Shown: positions 40,331 through 52,360, counted from the stretch's first letter. The stretch: 64,000 bases of DNA from Diorhabda sublineata (GCF_026230105.1 NC_079486.1:7378001-7442000); one strand, 5' to 3'. The notes: generated by a model not told the origin, from the sequence alone. A program made the numbers and translations.

Positions 40331-41048
40331 TTATAATGGAGTGAAGTGATAAACTCCACTTTAGTTATGAAAATAATAAATGTTGATGTTCTGCATAAGA
40401 AGATAATCTATAAAGAATACATCGAAGGAAAAATAAGATGAGTACTAAAAGAAATAAAAGGAGTAACAAAAAAAAAGGATATTCATAATTATACTTATCT
40501 ACAATTTCTCTATCTACCTATGGATCTAAAAACAGTAAAAGTAGCCACCGAGTCGAAAAGCTAAGAACAAATGTGCGAAAAAAATTAGAAATACTGTCTT
40601 TTCAAAATTCATTATACATATATTTAATATCAAATACCTTCAATTGGACAGCTGTAAGCCTACATCTTGATGTTTAGGACTTTTTTGAAAAGAGTACTGA
40701 TCCCTTTCCGTTCGCTTTCATTAGAATGATTCGAGAGATTTGATAACAATATACTTTCAACTGGTTGTTGAGGAGCTGAAATAATAAAACAAAAGTGTGT
40801 GAGCGTGTTTCGTTAGATATGGTATTACCTCACCACAATTAAAATAAAAATGTTTAGTACTATTGGCAGATATAGTATTGAATTTGTACAAAACGATTAA
40901 AGTGATCAAATGGTAAGTTCTTATTCAAAGACAAGTGGCGAAACAAACATAATTCATCATTAAATTATAATAAAAATAAAAATGACAAAAGTTATTGTTA
41001 TCAGACTAGTTGGAGATTTACTCAAAGGAAACAAAATATCCGTCAAAT
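40310..41048 (+). repeat. Repeat Y fragment, third direct piece
   Basis: It matches parts of 46765-47420 and 56790-57630: GGAGTGAAGTGATAAACTCC, the exon-like piece with CAACTGGTTGTTGAGGAGC, and the AAATG|GTAAGTTC and TTATCAG|ACTAG splice-like junctions. It runs directly into the hAT transposase fragment at 41050. Confidence 0.65.
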
Positions 41049-41049
41049 T

Positions 41050-41390
41050 CCTCTTTCTAATACAACTGTAAGATAAAGAATAGATGAAATGTCAGATGCA
41101 GTAAAACTTTCAGTGGCTACAGTTTTAAAACAAAGTGAGTACTTTTCACTTCAACTAGATGAAAGTACTGATGTTGCTGGCGAGGCTAATCTATTAGCCT
41201 TTGTTAGGTTTGAATCTAATAAAAGCATAGAAGAAGAACTGCTCTCTTGCAAGACTTTCTCATCAAAAGCAAGAAGAGAAGATATTTTAATAATCTCTAT
41301 GATTTAATTACAGAAAACGAAATAAAATGGACAAAAAGTATTGGACTGTCGCCTGATAGTATGCGTGTTATGTCTGGGGTCTACTTACTT
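41050..41390 (+). pseudogene. hAT (ZBED/SCAND3-like) transposase fragment
   Basis: The main frame (41089-41307) reads MSDAVKLSVATVLKQSEYFS and LQLDESTDVAGEANLLAFV, then EEELLSCKTFSS. It is preceded by QIPLSNTTVR and followed in other frames by ENEIKWTKSIGLSPDS and MRVMSGVY. LQLDESTDVA holds the first catalytic aspartate of this hAT subgroup, which is related to ZBED5- and SCAND3-like proteins. Frameshifts and truncation after about 41390 make it nonfunctional. A related but more decayed version of this gene (N-terminal BED finger through the same LQLDEST motif) sits inside both repeat Y copies. Confidence 0.85.
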
Positions 41391-42075
41391 TTGACTCAAA
41401 TTTAGCTTCAATCATTTTCATCTATTATATTGTTCTGTCTGACAGTCTGACACTTCGTTATTGTGTTCCAGTAAAAATATCACGTGAAAATGAGAATAGA
41501 AAATGTTAGAAAATACCTTTTATTGTCCCAGGTTACTGTATCCATGTGGTGGCTTTGGTGTGGGTTGTTTTCTTACTTGCCTTCATGAAAACATATATTT
41601 GGAATATCTTTTACGCTTATGATACTGTCACGTTTTGCAGATTTTATCATACTTTCATTTTCTAGTTTTTTAAATGTGTTCTCATCGCCTCTCATTGTAG
41701 TTATTATTTGTATTTTGTTCGACAATATTTTTGCTGTTGAATATATCTGAAAAAACATTTTTTCATCATGATTTTTTTGGCATAGGTTGCAGAACATTAA
41801 GTTGCCACTTTCTATGTTTACATTGCTATTATTTGTTGTAATGAATTTTCGTTTTTATTTTCGTAATCCGAGTTAATCATTTATACAGAGATAATTCCTG
41901 GGTCCATAACCTGTTGTTTTCAGTATTATTATAATAAAACTTGGCTGTATTTTATTAAAATTAATTATTATCCTTTTTATTGTTATAACCTAAAATGATA
42001 ACAGATACATAAAAACTTAAACTGTCTATTCTAAGATTATATACTCGTGGTTATATTTATATTTTTAAGCCATTT
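41391..42075. other. Unrecognised region with a 74-codon minus frame
   Basis: The frame 41573-41797 (minus) has CNLCQKNHDEKMFFQIYSTA near its start, faintly resembling a zinc-associated CxxC segment, and extends upstream to about 41870 without stops (NVNIESGNLMFCNLC). No firm family can be named, and the sequence is single-copy here. Confidence 0.3.
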
Positions 42076-42656
42076 TCAATGTTCCAGATTACTTTCTAAG
42101 TATTTTATTATTGTTTTTGGACGATATTTTTGCGCTTTCTTAGCAGTCAATTTCCACCAACTGACTTTGCGTCGCAAAATATTAATGTTCCTGAGACAGG
42201 GGCTGCGTCTTTTATTAAGTTCCCTTGGTTGATTTCCTTCAAGTTTATCTGTTTCCATATTAGTCGATATTGATGGTTCATACAGGATACTCGAGGAGCT
42301 ACCTACAAATTATATAAATTCATAACTTCAGGTTCAATTTAAATTTATTATATGAACAGTGTCAATAGTTGTGTCTACAACTATCGCAATTATATATAAA
42401 AATATAGCCATTTTGAATTCATACTTACAAGGTTTTTCAACAAGTACTTGAAATAATCGCTTCCTTGTATACACTTTAAGAGGTTTTTTGTTCCCTCTAT
42501 TGGGCTGTTACCAGTAAAGGTGCTGATAGAGGAACTAGAGAGCAGGAAAGCACATTCATTACTTCCTCTACCTTCAGTTGAACTATCAAGAGCTTCTAGA
42601 AGAGCGGGGAGTGCAGGAAGTTGTTTCATTAAGGTCAACACAGCTTGGAGCATTTC
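42076..42656 (-). CDS. Candidate last two exons of an unknown gene
   Basis: The first exon (about 42429-42656) encodes MLQAVLTLMKQLPALPALLE and a serine-rich segment, and ends YFKYLLKNL before GTAAGTATG. An acceptor TATAATTTGTAG lies near 42302. The following 226 bp carry a basic 60-codon frame (METDKLEGNQPRELNKRRSP to KTIIKYLESNLEH, stop at 42076). The simplest splice puts a different frame (52 codons) in phase, so either an alternative acceptor is used or one of the frames is fortuitous. Nothing in it resembles a transposon. The sequence is single-copy in the window. Confidence 0.3.
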
Positions 42657-43559
42657 TATACACCTTGTTTTAGACAGTGACTTTGAACTATATTTACCTG
42701 GTTCAATTCAATCGGAGATATAGACAGTTGCTGTATACTACAAGAAGTTAAATCTTGGAAATTCTGGTATGGACTTTCTTAACTATTCCACTTTTCGATT
42801 CGATTTACTTCGGCGCAAATTCTGAAGCTAGATATACTGTGAAATTCCCTTGGCCGAAACAACTCCCAGTTGCATCTATAATTTCATCTTCTATATAATA
42901 CGTTTTGGACACAACATGAAACCACCATTTAATAATTGGAATAAGCTTAATTGAGGTGCAATCTGCGAAACGGTTTTTGTTGGCAAAAATCTTGAAGAAA
43001 CCTATGAATATTTAGCGTCAGTGTGTGAAGTAACTTTTCTTAATTTCAAAACTTTCCCATTTTCTGAAAAATTCTACTATTCAATGGCAAATAGAAACAT
43101 CATCTAAATAGTTTTAGTTTGAAAATAAAAAGGTATAAGACATCAATCAATCCAAAATATAAGTCAAATTCACTTTATTTACAATCCAAATTACAAATTT
43201 AATGATATGAATATTCACTATCTATGGAAATTTAAATACCCGGATCTCATCGACGGTTATTGAACAAAGTCATAGAACATTCTAATCCTGGAGCTTTTGG
43301 CGAACATTATCTAATCAAAGTGTATTTCGAACTAGAGTTTCCATAGATAATCCAATTGTATTATCCTAATTTCTCAAAATCTGGTTGCGAATGTGAAGAA
43401 TCAGAGATCAATGTCCAATTTGGCGAAGATTCAATTGAACTACTCATATTATTGGTTGTTATACTAATAGATGGAGTATTGTAAATATTCTCAGTAGTTC
43501 TAGAATCACTAATTTCATTTATTATTTATTCTGCTATTTTTTTTCTGTATCCGTATATT
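42657..43559. other. Mostly unrecognised; a short repeat X piece
   Basis: 43035-43175 matches 28565-28690 (CTTAATTTCAAAACTTTCCC and the following sequence), so a sliver of repeat X lies here. On the minus strand about 43400-43540 encodes NMSSSIESSPNWTLISDSSH, a serine-rich stretch contiguous with the two-exon module next to it. Confidence 0.4.
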
Positions 43560-43740
43560 CTACTTGATCGCGATTGGTTTTTTCTATCAGATCACCAGAT
43601 GCAACATTTTCCTACAGACAAATTTAGAAATTATTATATTAAAAATTGGTATTTTCATCTTACCTCTTCATTCACAAAGTTATCCTCAAATCCACTTGAT
43701 GAAGGACTGGCTTTTCCACTACATTCACTTTGTGATTGCT
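43560..43740 (-). pseudogene. Two-exon gene fragment with an intact 52-bp intron (copy 2)
   Basis: It corresponds to 13740-13860: exon end SSSGFEDNFVNEE at 43664, a 52-bp intron 43612-43663 with GTAAGATG and CTGTAG, then ENVASGDLIEKTNRDQVEYT. The downstream exon differs from copy 1 after NRDQ, reading into a short frame that stops. Preservation of the intron shows DNA-level copying, not retrotransposition. Confidence 0.5.
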
Positions 43741-44479
43741 CTTCTAATAGACTTTCCGTGGTTAAAATGGTCTTTGGAGCTGTACGCTACAGCAGAACAT
43801 TGTAAAATAAAGTGTTACGAGAAATCTGCTAATTTGAAGAAGACTACACTGTTCATATTCCGAGCTGATCTACTCGAGGTTACTGGAATCGGAAATAAGT
43901 GAAATTGCCAGTTTAAATCTGGAGGAAGCCTGATGTGAGAAGTATTTTTCGAAGTCCACGAACTAGTGATCAGTGGCGGAAGGCTGCAAATTTTTTTTAG
44001 ATACATTCTAACAATACTTGTATAAAAAAAGGGCAGAATACATTTGTACAAACTAGAATTATCGAAATTCAATTAGTTTATCTGAATTACAAAATATTTT
44101 CTGTAGCTAAGGTGAATAATAAGTTTATATTGTATTGATTGTAACGGACATTTTTGAGGATAATTTGGTTTTTCCTTTGCTGTAAAAACGAGATATTTTT
44201 TTATATAGCATATTTGTTTTCTGAGTAGAAAAGTACAGGATTAAGTTTTAATAAACGAAAGACAAAGAGTTATTTTCTTCTATTTTTTTTCAAATTTTAT
44301 ATATTTTGCGTAGAATCAATCATGACAACGTTAAGTTGTGTAGGTAGAATTGGTCACAACATTAAGTATGCAAAACTCAAAGTTATAAAAGTTTTACATT
44401 TGTTTTTCTAAAGAATGCGAACCGTGGAGAACTCGTTAGGCGCTACATGCTTTTCCGTGGTTCAATAGGCAGGAAGTGA
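43741..44479. other. No gene recognised
   Basis: AT-rich DNA. A 112-codon plus frame (43564-43902) lies opposite the two-exon module and appears to be its shadow. Confidence 0.4.
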
Positions 44480-45462
44480 AGAAATTAATAGAAAACTACA
44501 AACCACTCAAAGCGAAGACAACGAATATTGAGGTGAAAATTGTACTGAAAAGCGAAGAACCGATTTATTAGCGACCAAGAAGACTATCGGCATTCGAAAA
44601 AGAAGAAGTAGATAGACAGATAGAGGAATGGTTAAAAGATGTAATAATCAAACCGAGTTTTTCGGATTTCGCTAGTCCTATTGGACTAGTGAGAAAAAAG
44701 GATGGCCGAACCGAGGTACACAAATGGTAATAAAAAGGATATTGACTACAGAAGACTATGAAGATTTTTATTTAGAGCATGATATATTGTATAAATACGA
44801 TAATGGATTAAAATTACTTGTCATTCCAAACAACATGAACAACAAAGAACAAAAAATAATAATAAAAGTCCACGAGACAGGAAATTTTTGAAAGAAACAA
44901 ACAGAAGAATTAGTAAACAAGGAATTTTACATACCAAGACTAAAATACAAAATAGAAACGATTAAAAATAACTGTATACCTTGTAAATTATAGAATAAAA
45001 AAGATCCGCTAGAGAGGTATCACGTCGACCAATTAGGACCAATGAAATCAACAAAAAAAATGTACATTTTTGTGGTAGTTGATGACTTTTCCAAATTTGT
45101 GTGGCTTTACCCAACAAAATAAACCACGACGAAAGAAGTGACATGTTGTCTTGAAAAATAGCGTAAAATATATCACCTCGTCCTGTAGGAAAGAAAGAAG
45201 GGATGTTTCATCCTAAAATCAACCACGACGAAAGAAGTGATATGTTGTCTTAGCATAAAATATTTGGAAGCCCGTCAAGGATAATATCGGACAGAGGATC
45301 CGCGTTCCGTTCTGAAAAATTCGAATCATATTGTCGAGAAGAAAATATTAAACATGTGTTAACAATTTGTGAAGTCCCACGAGGTAATGGAGAAGTGGAA
45401 AAGGCAAATAGGACCCTTATACGAGTCTTAACAAAACTTAGCGGCCGCAAGTTAAACTAAAT
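44480..45462 (+). pseudogene. Ty3/gypsy pol relic: RT N-terminus joined to integrase (copy 1)
   Basis: Early sequence reads VEIKIVLKSEEPIY and RPRRLSAFEKEEVDRQIEEW, then SFSDFASPIGLVRKKDGRTE, the start of a gypsy reverse transcriptase. It then jumps to an integrase: zinc-finger part LVNKEFYIPRLKYKIE and NNCIPCKL, core YHVDQLGPMKSTKKMYIFVV with VDDFSKFVWLYP (first aspartate region), then RIISDRGSAFRSEKFESYC (second) and VPRGNGEVEKANRTLIRVL (glutamate). The polymerase palm, RNase H and part of the integrase linker are deleted, and stops occur around 45120-45240. A tandem pair of TCAACCACGACGAAAGAAGT-like segments near 45122 and 45220 marks a local duplication. The minisatellite begins right after the last codons. 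Confidence 0.85.
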
Positions 45463-45474
45463 AAAAATTCTCTT

Positions 45475-45745
45475 TGTGTTCAATTTCTATACACACTAGC
45501 GCCCCCGCCAATTAGACACCAAACTAAATACGGTTCCATAGACGCCAAACTAAACAAGGTTCCATAGACACAAGCGCCTCCTGCCGGTCAAACGCCAAAT
45601 TAAATACGATTCCATAGACAGTAGAGCCCCTGCCGGCCAGACGCCAAACTAAACACGGTTCCATAGACACTAGCGCACCCTGCTGGCCAGATGCCTAATT
45701 AAATTCAATTCTATAGACACTAGCGCCTCCCGCCAGCCAGATATT
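45475..45745. repeat. 50-bp minisatellite, short array (copy 1)
   Basis: It holds five to six degenerate units of ACTAGCGCCTCCCGC, then CAGACGCCAAACTAAA, then CACGGTTCCATAGAC. The array is identical to 55500-55765, the right end of the larger array. Confidence 0.85.
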
Positions 45746-48700
45746 GTCATTCGTTTTCTTAATGCTTATTTGACACTTCACAATTTGTCACTATGCAATC
45801 CAATCAACCGTTTATTCTATAATTATATCCATTCAGATTTGAGATCATTATTGAAGGTATCTACGACTCCATTTTCCAATTCTTCTTCATACTTATACAA
45901 TTCGAAATTATGTATGATTGTACCATTCAAGTCCAGAAAGAAATCATGCTCATATACGTTTCAAACGATAAGCATTCTTACTTCTTTTCAGCATCATTTT
46001 CCTCATCATGGCTCTTCACATTACTACAAATATATAATAATAATAATTTGTTCGTGAGCTAAGTGATTTTTAAAATATTTATTTTGCCAATCTATTACGA
46101 GATTTAAGTATATTAAATAAATCATTAAAATTTAGAAGAAATTCATCTGTAGTACCTGCATTATGGAAATATGTATTAATATCTGTTCTCGATAAATAAA
46201 GAGGAACAGCTGCTCAATAACCATCACAAAAAGCCGTTACATTGTTTCCACCTTTACACTGATAAATTTCGCAAATCATGCAACTTGGAATTTCGTCGAA
46301 ATGGTCCAATTACAACTCTGGTTAGCAAAAAGATATCGAAAAAAATTATATATCATTAGAAAATCTACACTCTAGCGATGTTTATAAAAAAACAAAAGCT
46401 GCATACCACCTTTACTTTTTTTTAAACGCATGAATTGTTGTAATAATATGAATATTTAAGATATAATACATACTGTGAAAGTTATGAAGTTATAACTTCT
46501 TGCATAAGTTAAAATAAGAAGAGACATGAAAATCAGAAACATTGAAGAAAAAAAAGTGAATTATTGAAGAAATGAGTCATTTTAGAAAATATCTTGTTTA
46601 ACAATTTAAAAATTTTCTAAGTAAAATTGGGTTGGATGTCAGTAATTTACAAAAAGTTTTTGTCATAATAGTACAGCAAGTCAGCAATGTAAAAAATGAG
46701 ATCAGGATTTGTTATGACAGCTATATATGATAAGGAATCAATCCGATGAGTTTTAAACATGAAAAAAAAAGGATTATGATAGAGTGGAGTGATAAACTCC
46801 ATTTTAATAATGAAAATGATGAATTTTGATCTTCTGCTTTAGAAGATAATCTATAAAAAATACATACATAAAAAATAGATACCTTCCATAGGATAGTTGT
46901 AAGCCTACATTTTGATGTTTAGGACTTGTTTTGAAAAGAATACTGTTCCCTTTTCGTTCTCTCAACGTTTTTGCTTCCATTAGAATTACTTGATAACAAT
47001 ATACTTTCAACTGGTTGTTGAGAAGCTAAAAAAATAAAACAAAAGTGTGTGGGTATGTATCAGTAGAAATGGCATTACCTCACCCAATTCAAACAAACAT
47101 GTTTCTTCAATAATCAACAACTCTAAAATACCTTTGACATGGAGTGCAATAAACCATTAAGTTGCATTACAATGTATTCGCTAAGCTAAATTTACACTCA
47201 ACCAAGTCATATGCATACAGGACTTTTCAGGAAAATTCTTCATTACTCATTCAGTTTCATTGGCAGATATAGTGTTGAATTTGTACAAAGTGATGAAATG
47301 GTAAGTGACTTGAAAGTTCTTATTTAAAAACTGGTAAGACAATAATTTGAAATAATGATGGAAACATGACATTGCTAAATTTATTTTTTTCAGACTAGTT
47401 TGAGATTTTCAAAGGAAGTCACCTAAAATACTTAACAAAATATATAATTTAATATCAAATATTGATGAGCAACTACTAATTATTTTGATTATGAGTAAAT
47501 TTATTAGAAAAATATTGATATTTAGACAAATATCAACACACTGGCAACATTTTTCATCAATTCATTGTAAACTACAAGTAACTCATTCTTCACAATTGGG
47601 GTGGAGTCTCTTTAAATCAAACCAATCAAAAATTACTCAATATTTTATTTTCTACCTCAGAAATATGAATAAAACAAGTAAGATGTGTTAGAACAATACG
47701 AGGATCTTTTCTATCATTTATTTATTGTGCAGAAATACCACAGTTCATTTGAATGATCTTTATCTTGCAATTCCATAAGGTAGGTACTCCAAAACTACTA
47801 AAGGTCCCCATGTGAATTCATCCAAACGCTCCTATTATATCAATCATTATATACAGGTAAATATTTAAAAAAAAAATGTGTTGTTGGGGATTGTTTTATC
47901 AAATTTCCAAAAATATTTCCTAAATGATAGAATCACTGCAAAAATCTTCAAAGCCGGGTAGATGCTGTTCTCTTGTTGCTACTTCAATAATCTAATTCTT
48001 TTTTTGTAACTTGACATTCACAGACGTTACACTACAAATTTCCAGGCCCAGTTCAGATCAAGCTACCATAGCGAAATTAGTAAATATGTTAGAGTACATA
48101 CAATTCTTTTTTATTAGAGGCCATTTTGGTAAATGAGAAATCACGCTGCTTTACCTAAAAATAAATTATTTGTAAACTACTTCCAGTATTGGTGTAGTGC
48201 TTATACTTGTTATTAAAAAAGATATTCAAACACTTGCCAACACCTTAAAAGCATATTCATCAACATGAAACATTGTGTTGTATACGTGAGTATTTTTATC
48301 AAATTACTTAGTTAAAGGTGTAGAAAATGTGAAAAATAATTGTACATACCTACTATAAGAATCAAAATTTTAAAAATTTATACATTTTCAGTCAAAATTT
48401 ACTTCATTACATAAACTACATTCACTTAATCTTCACGTATAAAACTTAAACATAAGTAAGTTTTCCAACTAGATACCAATTCCGTTTCTAACATTATAAT
48501 GAATTCCGAAGTTCCTTTGTTTGAAACTTTGGTTTACTTTGACCTTGGACGTATAAAAAACATTAACCCAGCTGGCATGTTTGAATATAACTGAAGCCAA
48601 CTTACAGTAAACATCAATGTTGTCAAATTTTACAAATTATTTGTTTATTATCTGGATGCATGTTACGTTTCAAAAATATTTATTTATACATCGTAATATT

Positions 48701-49612
48701 ATTAAAAACCAATAAGAATGTGGCTCTAGTTCTCACTAAATTTGGTTAATGGACAATATTTCCCACAATTGATCTAAACAAAGATCAAGAAAATAATTTT
48801 GGCGAGAATGTTTATGAAAAAATATAAGCTAGGCAACATTGCTATGTAACTGTATTCATTTATGTTTTTGTTTTATCTAGCATAGAATGTTTGAAAGAAA
48901 TAATATCAAATACTAGTTTTATTTGAATACAAATTTACTATAGACATGTACCAACAAATCTTCGAGACAAACATATAGGTTTTTAATGAGGATATGCTTA
49001 TTTATTATAATTATTAGTCAATTTAAGTCAAAAACAAGATGAAAGTAATGTGAAAACAAAAAACAAAGGCTAATAGATTAGCCTGGCCAGCAACTTTAGT
49101 ACTTTCATCAAGTTGAAGTGAAAAGTTTGTTTTATTTAAACTGTAATAGTGAATTTGACCTATTTTTTTTTGCTTCCTTCTCAGTGAATGAAACTTCAGA
49201 TTCTAACCTACAGAGTGTTCTGTTCCTTTTTTAGCTATCAATATGAATAGGCGATAAGATGCAAATGTAACTTGTCTATTTTTCTCACCAGAAATTGATG
49301 TTTTCGTTATTGAGTTTGACTTTAAGAATTCTTTTTCTTTGTACTGAAAGAAATACATATGTTTTTTTTTGTGAAAAGTCTTTACAGTTTTGAAGGTTTC
49401 ATACTCTCATCAGCAAATACTTCGAAACATAAAACACACTGAAGTAGCAGGTTGTCATCTGTGCCAGTAACCACAAAAACCATATTTCAAATAATCAGCA
49501 ATGTACTTATGGTTCGGTTTTGCCTTCTTAGGGACTTCTTTTAAATATTCTAAACTAGCCTAATAAAAATATGTTTTGCATTGAGATGTTTATTATTATA
49601 AATTATTAATAA
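45746..49612 (+). repeat. Repeat Y, copy 1
   Basis: It is collinear with 55766-59832 at an offset of about 10.0-10.2 kb and at high identity. It lacks about 200 bp present at 56890-57095 in copy 2. Its interior holds a relative of the repeat X unknown ORF (45770-46010), the 120-bp piece shared with 4171-4290, exon-like pieces on the minus strand at 46870-47030, an exon-intron junction near 47300-47400, and a hAT/BED pseudogene at 49063-49559. No terminal inverted repeats were found, so its transposition class is unclear. Confidence 0.85.
49063..49559 (-). pseudogene. hAT transposase N-terminus with BED-type zinc finger remnant
   Basis: The minus strand reads SLEYLKEVPKKAKPNHKYIA, DYLKYGF, then after a one-base shift TGTDDNLLLQCVLCFEVFAD and ESMKPSKL (the CxxC half of a BED finger). 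SITKTSISGEKNRQVTFASY, LIAKKGTEHSVG and LQLDESTKVAGQANLLAF follow in a further frame. The first catalytic aspartate is present but the frame shifts at least four times. An AG acceptor (TTTTTATTAG) directly precedes the coding start, matching the junction in the 300-bp tandem units. Copy 2 is at 59272-59775. Confidence 0.8.
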
Positions 49613-49613
49613 A

Positions 49614-50450
49614 TGATGCGGTTCTCTTGTTGCTACTTCAATAATCTAATTCTTTTTTTGTAACTTGACATTCACAGACGTTACACTACAAATTTCCAGG
49701 CCCAGTTCAGATCAAGCTACCATAGCGAAATTAGTAAATATGTTACGAGTACATACAATTCTTTTTTATTAGAGGCCATTTTGGTAAATGAGAAATCACG
49801 CTGCTTTACCTAAAAATAAATTATTTGTAAACTACTTCCAGTATTGGTGTAGTGCTTATACTTGTTATTAAAAAAGATATTCAAACACTTGCCAACACCT
49901 TAAAAGCATATTCATCAACATGAAACATTGTGTTGTATACGTGAGTATTTTTATCAAATTACTTAGTTAAAGGTGTAGAAAATGTGAAAAATAATTGTAC
50001 ATACCTACTATAAGAATCAAAATTTTAAAAATTTATACATTTTCAGTCAAAATTTACTTCATTACATAAACTACATTCACTTAATCTTCACGTATAAAAC
50101 TTAAACATAAGTAAGTTTTCCAACTAGATACCAATTCCGTTTCTAACATTATAATGAATTCCGAAGTTCCTTTGTTTGAAACTTTGGTTTACTTTGACCT
50201 TGGACGGACGAATAAAAAAGATTAACCCAGCTGGCATGTTGCAATATAACTGAAGCCAACTTACAGTAAACCTCAATGTTGTCAAATTTTACAATTTATT
50301 TGTTTATTATCTGGATGCATGTTACGTTTCAAAAATATTTATTTATACATCGTAATATTATTAAAAACCAATAAGAATGTGGCTCTAGTTCTCACTAAAT
50401 TTGGTTAATGGACAATATTTCCCACAATTGATCTAAACAAAGATCAAGAA
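49614..50450 (+). repeat. Tandem duplication of an internal repeat Y segment
   Basis: This segment repeats 47961-48790 (from ATGCTGTTCTCTTGTTGC to GATCAAGAA) with few changes. It starts exactly where repeat Y copy 1 ends and is followed by the copia element. Repeat Y copy 2 lacks this extra piece. Confidence 0.85.
50348..50380. repeat. 33-bp direct repeat, first copy (second 50451-50483)
   Basis: CATCGTAATATTATTAAAAA and its following 13 bases are repeated exactly at 50451-50483, 70 bp further on, immediately before the copia coding sequence. The repeat marks a junction, possibly a templated end-joining scar. Confidence 0.9.
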
Positions 50451-50483
50451 CATCGTAATATTATTAAAAACCAATAAGAATGT

Positions 50484-51641
50484 AAAGATGAAAAAGCACA
50501 AGCTACAATTTCATTAAGTATCGAAGACAATCAGATAGCACACATTTATAAATGCAAGAATGCGAAAGAAATGTGGAATGAACTGCAAAAGGTACATGAA
50601 AGAAATAATTTAAGTAACAAGTTGTATTTATTGAGGAAGCTGTATCAGTCTAGACTTGAAAATAAACCAATGCATGAATACATTAAAGAAATACTAGAAT
50701 TAGTTGAAAGACGACGAGGAGTTGGTGAGACTATTAAGGATTTCCATGTAGCTGCATTATTGTTAGATGGATTGCCAGAAAGTTATTCCACATTAGTAAC
50801 AGCATTAGATGCTGGGCCAGATGATGAATTGACTCTTGAATATGTAAAGGGAAAACTAATGGATGAGTATAAAAGAAAAGAAGATACCAGTTCAACAGAG
50901 ACGGCATTAAACACAAATAAAAAGTTTTCGAAAAAGATGAAAGAAAAAATAGAATGTTATTATTGTCATAGAAAAGGTCACTACAAAAAATATTGTTTTT
51001 TCATGAAGAAAGACAGAAATAAGGGAAAGCAACATGCCAAAGTAACTGTTGAAGGTGATGAGTTGTCTGACTCAGTTTTTTGTTTCAATGTTTCCGGTAA
51101 CAGTAAAAATAATCTAGAATGGTATATTGATTCAGGGGCTACAAGTCACAGGTCAAATAATCCAGAATTATTTATTAAATTGGACTATTCAAAGTTAAAT
51201 AAAATTATAGTTGCAAATGGACAGGAAATGCAAGTCAAAGGTAAAGGTGATATTTTAGTAAAAACAGAAATTTCAGGTAAATGCATAAGTTTAAAATTTA
51301 AAGATGTTTTATTTGTACCTGAGCTAAGCAATAATCTGTTTTCGGTGTCTAAAATTACAAAAGCTGGTTATAACATAAAGTTTGATGATTGTAATTATAT
51401 AGAAATTAATAATTCTATTATAGCCACAGGAAAATACTGTAATGGTTTATATAAATTAAACAAGTTTTCAGAAAAAGTAAATATTGTAAAAACGTGTGAG
51501 GAAATGAATAATTATATACATACATGGCACAGACGTTTAGGTCACAGAAGCCCGGATGATATAAAAATGATAGTAAGTAAAGATTTAGCTATTGGCATAA
51601 AAATAAATGATTGTGGTCAGAAAAAACAATGTGTAAATTAA
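50484..51641 (+). pseudogene. Copia gag, protease and integrase zinc-binding region
   Basis: The open frame begins KDEKAQATISLS and runs 386 codons. It contains a UBN2-type gag region (KEMWNELQKVHERNNLSNK, LLDGLPESYSTLV), a CCHC knuckle CYYCHRKGHYKKYC (C-x2-C-x4-H-x4-C), the retropepsin motif WYIDSGATSH with catalytic aspartate, and VLFVPELSNNLFSVSK, a copia hallmark. It ends in the integrase HHCC segment HTWHRRLGHRSPDD. A stop after QKKQCVN, where the second zinc-binding cysteine pair should finish, terminates the frame. The N-terminal portion of gag is missing because of the truncation at 50484. Confidence 0.9.
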
Positions 51642-52360
51642 TGAGGAAATCTTTTCCTAAAAAATCAGATAAAAAGAAATATTTTTTGACTTTAACCGAT
51701 GATTTTTCAAGATATACCACACTTTATTTGTTAGAATCTAAAGATGAAGTATATATTAAACTAAAGGAATTCATTCTAGAAGTCAAAAATATTTTTGGGG
51801 TCTATCCAAAAACATTTAGAAGTGATAATGGATGGGAATATACAGGGGTAGCTGTGCAGAAGCTACTCAAAAGTTTTGGTATAAGCTTTCAGTCGACTGC
51901 ACCATATTGTCCAGAGCAAAATGGTGTGTCGGAGAGGAAAAATAGAACATTGATGGAATCGGCAAGGTGTATGTTATTAGATGCTAATTTACCCCATAAA
52001 TATTGGGGGGAAGCAGTAACAACTGCTAACTACATTTCTAATAGACTACATACTAAAAGTAAAGAAAAGACACCTTATGAGTTATGGGTCGGAAAGAAAC
52101 CTGATTTATCATATTTCATTACATTTGGTTCTCAGGCTTTTGTTTACATTCCAAAAGAAAAAAGATCTAAACTAGAGAAAAGAGCAAAAATAGGTATTAT
52201 AGTGGGATACAGTGAAAATAGTAAAGCTTATAGAATTCTAGATACAGATACAGATAAAATTATTATAAGTCGTAATGTAAAATTTAATGAATTTCTGAAT
52301 CAACCTTTCAAAAATATAAATAATTGTAAGGCTGAAACTAGCAACTCAGATCCTGATTAA
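51611..52360 (+). pseudogene. Copia integrase core
   Basis: The 249-codon frame has LMRKSFPKKSDKKKYFLTLT and DDFSRYTTLYLLES, then TFRSDNGWEY (second catalytic aspartate) and YCPEQNGVSERKNRTLMESA (catalytic glutamate), followed by the C-terminal TPYELWVGKKPDLSYF, FGSQAFVYIPKEKRSKLE and VGYSENSKAYRIL. The stretch normally lying between the KS(D)KK linker and KKYFLTLTDDFS, with the first catalytic aspartate in an H-x-D context, is missing, so a deletion has removed that residue. The frame ends at a TAA (52358-52360); the inverted copy has TCA there. Confidence 0.88.

Noticed and set aside
47870..48100. THAP-type zinc finger suggested by CVVGDCFIKFPK in repeat Y
   Set aside because: The C-x4-C and FPK spacing is suggestive, but the distal C-x2-H, the invariant Trp and the AVPTIF-type end are missing in all copies, and stops follow at once.
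45746..49612. Repeat Y as a complete DNA transposon with terminal inverted repeats
   Set aside because: I compared the ends of copies 1 and 2 and found no inverted repeat or target duplication; the copies look like products of segmental duplication.
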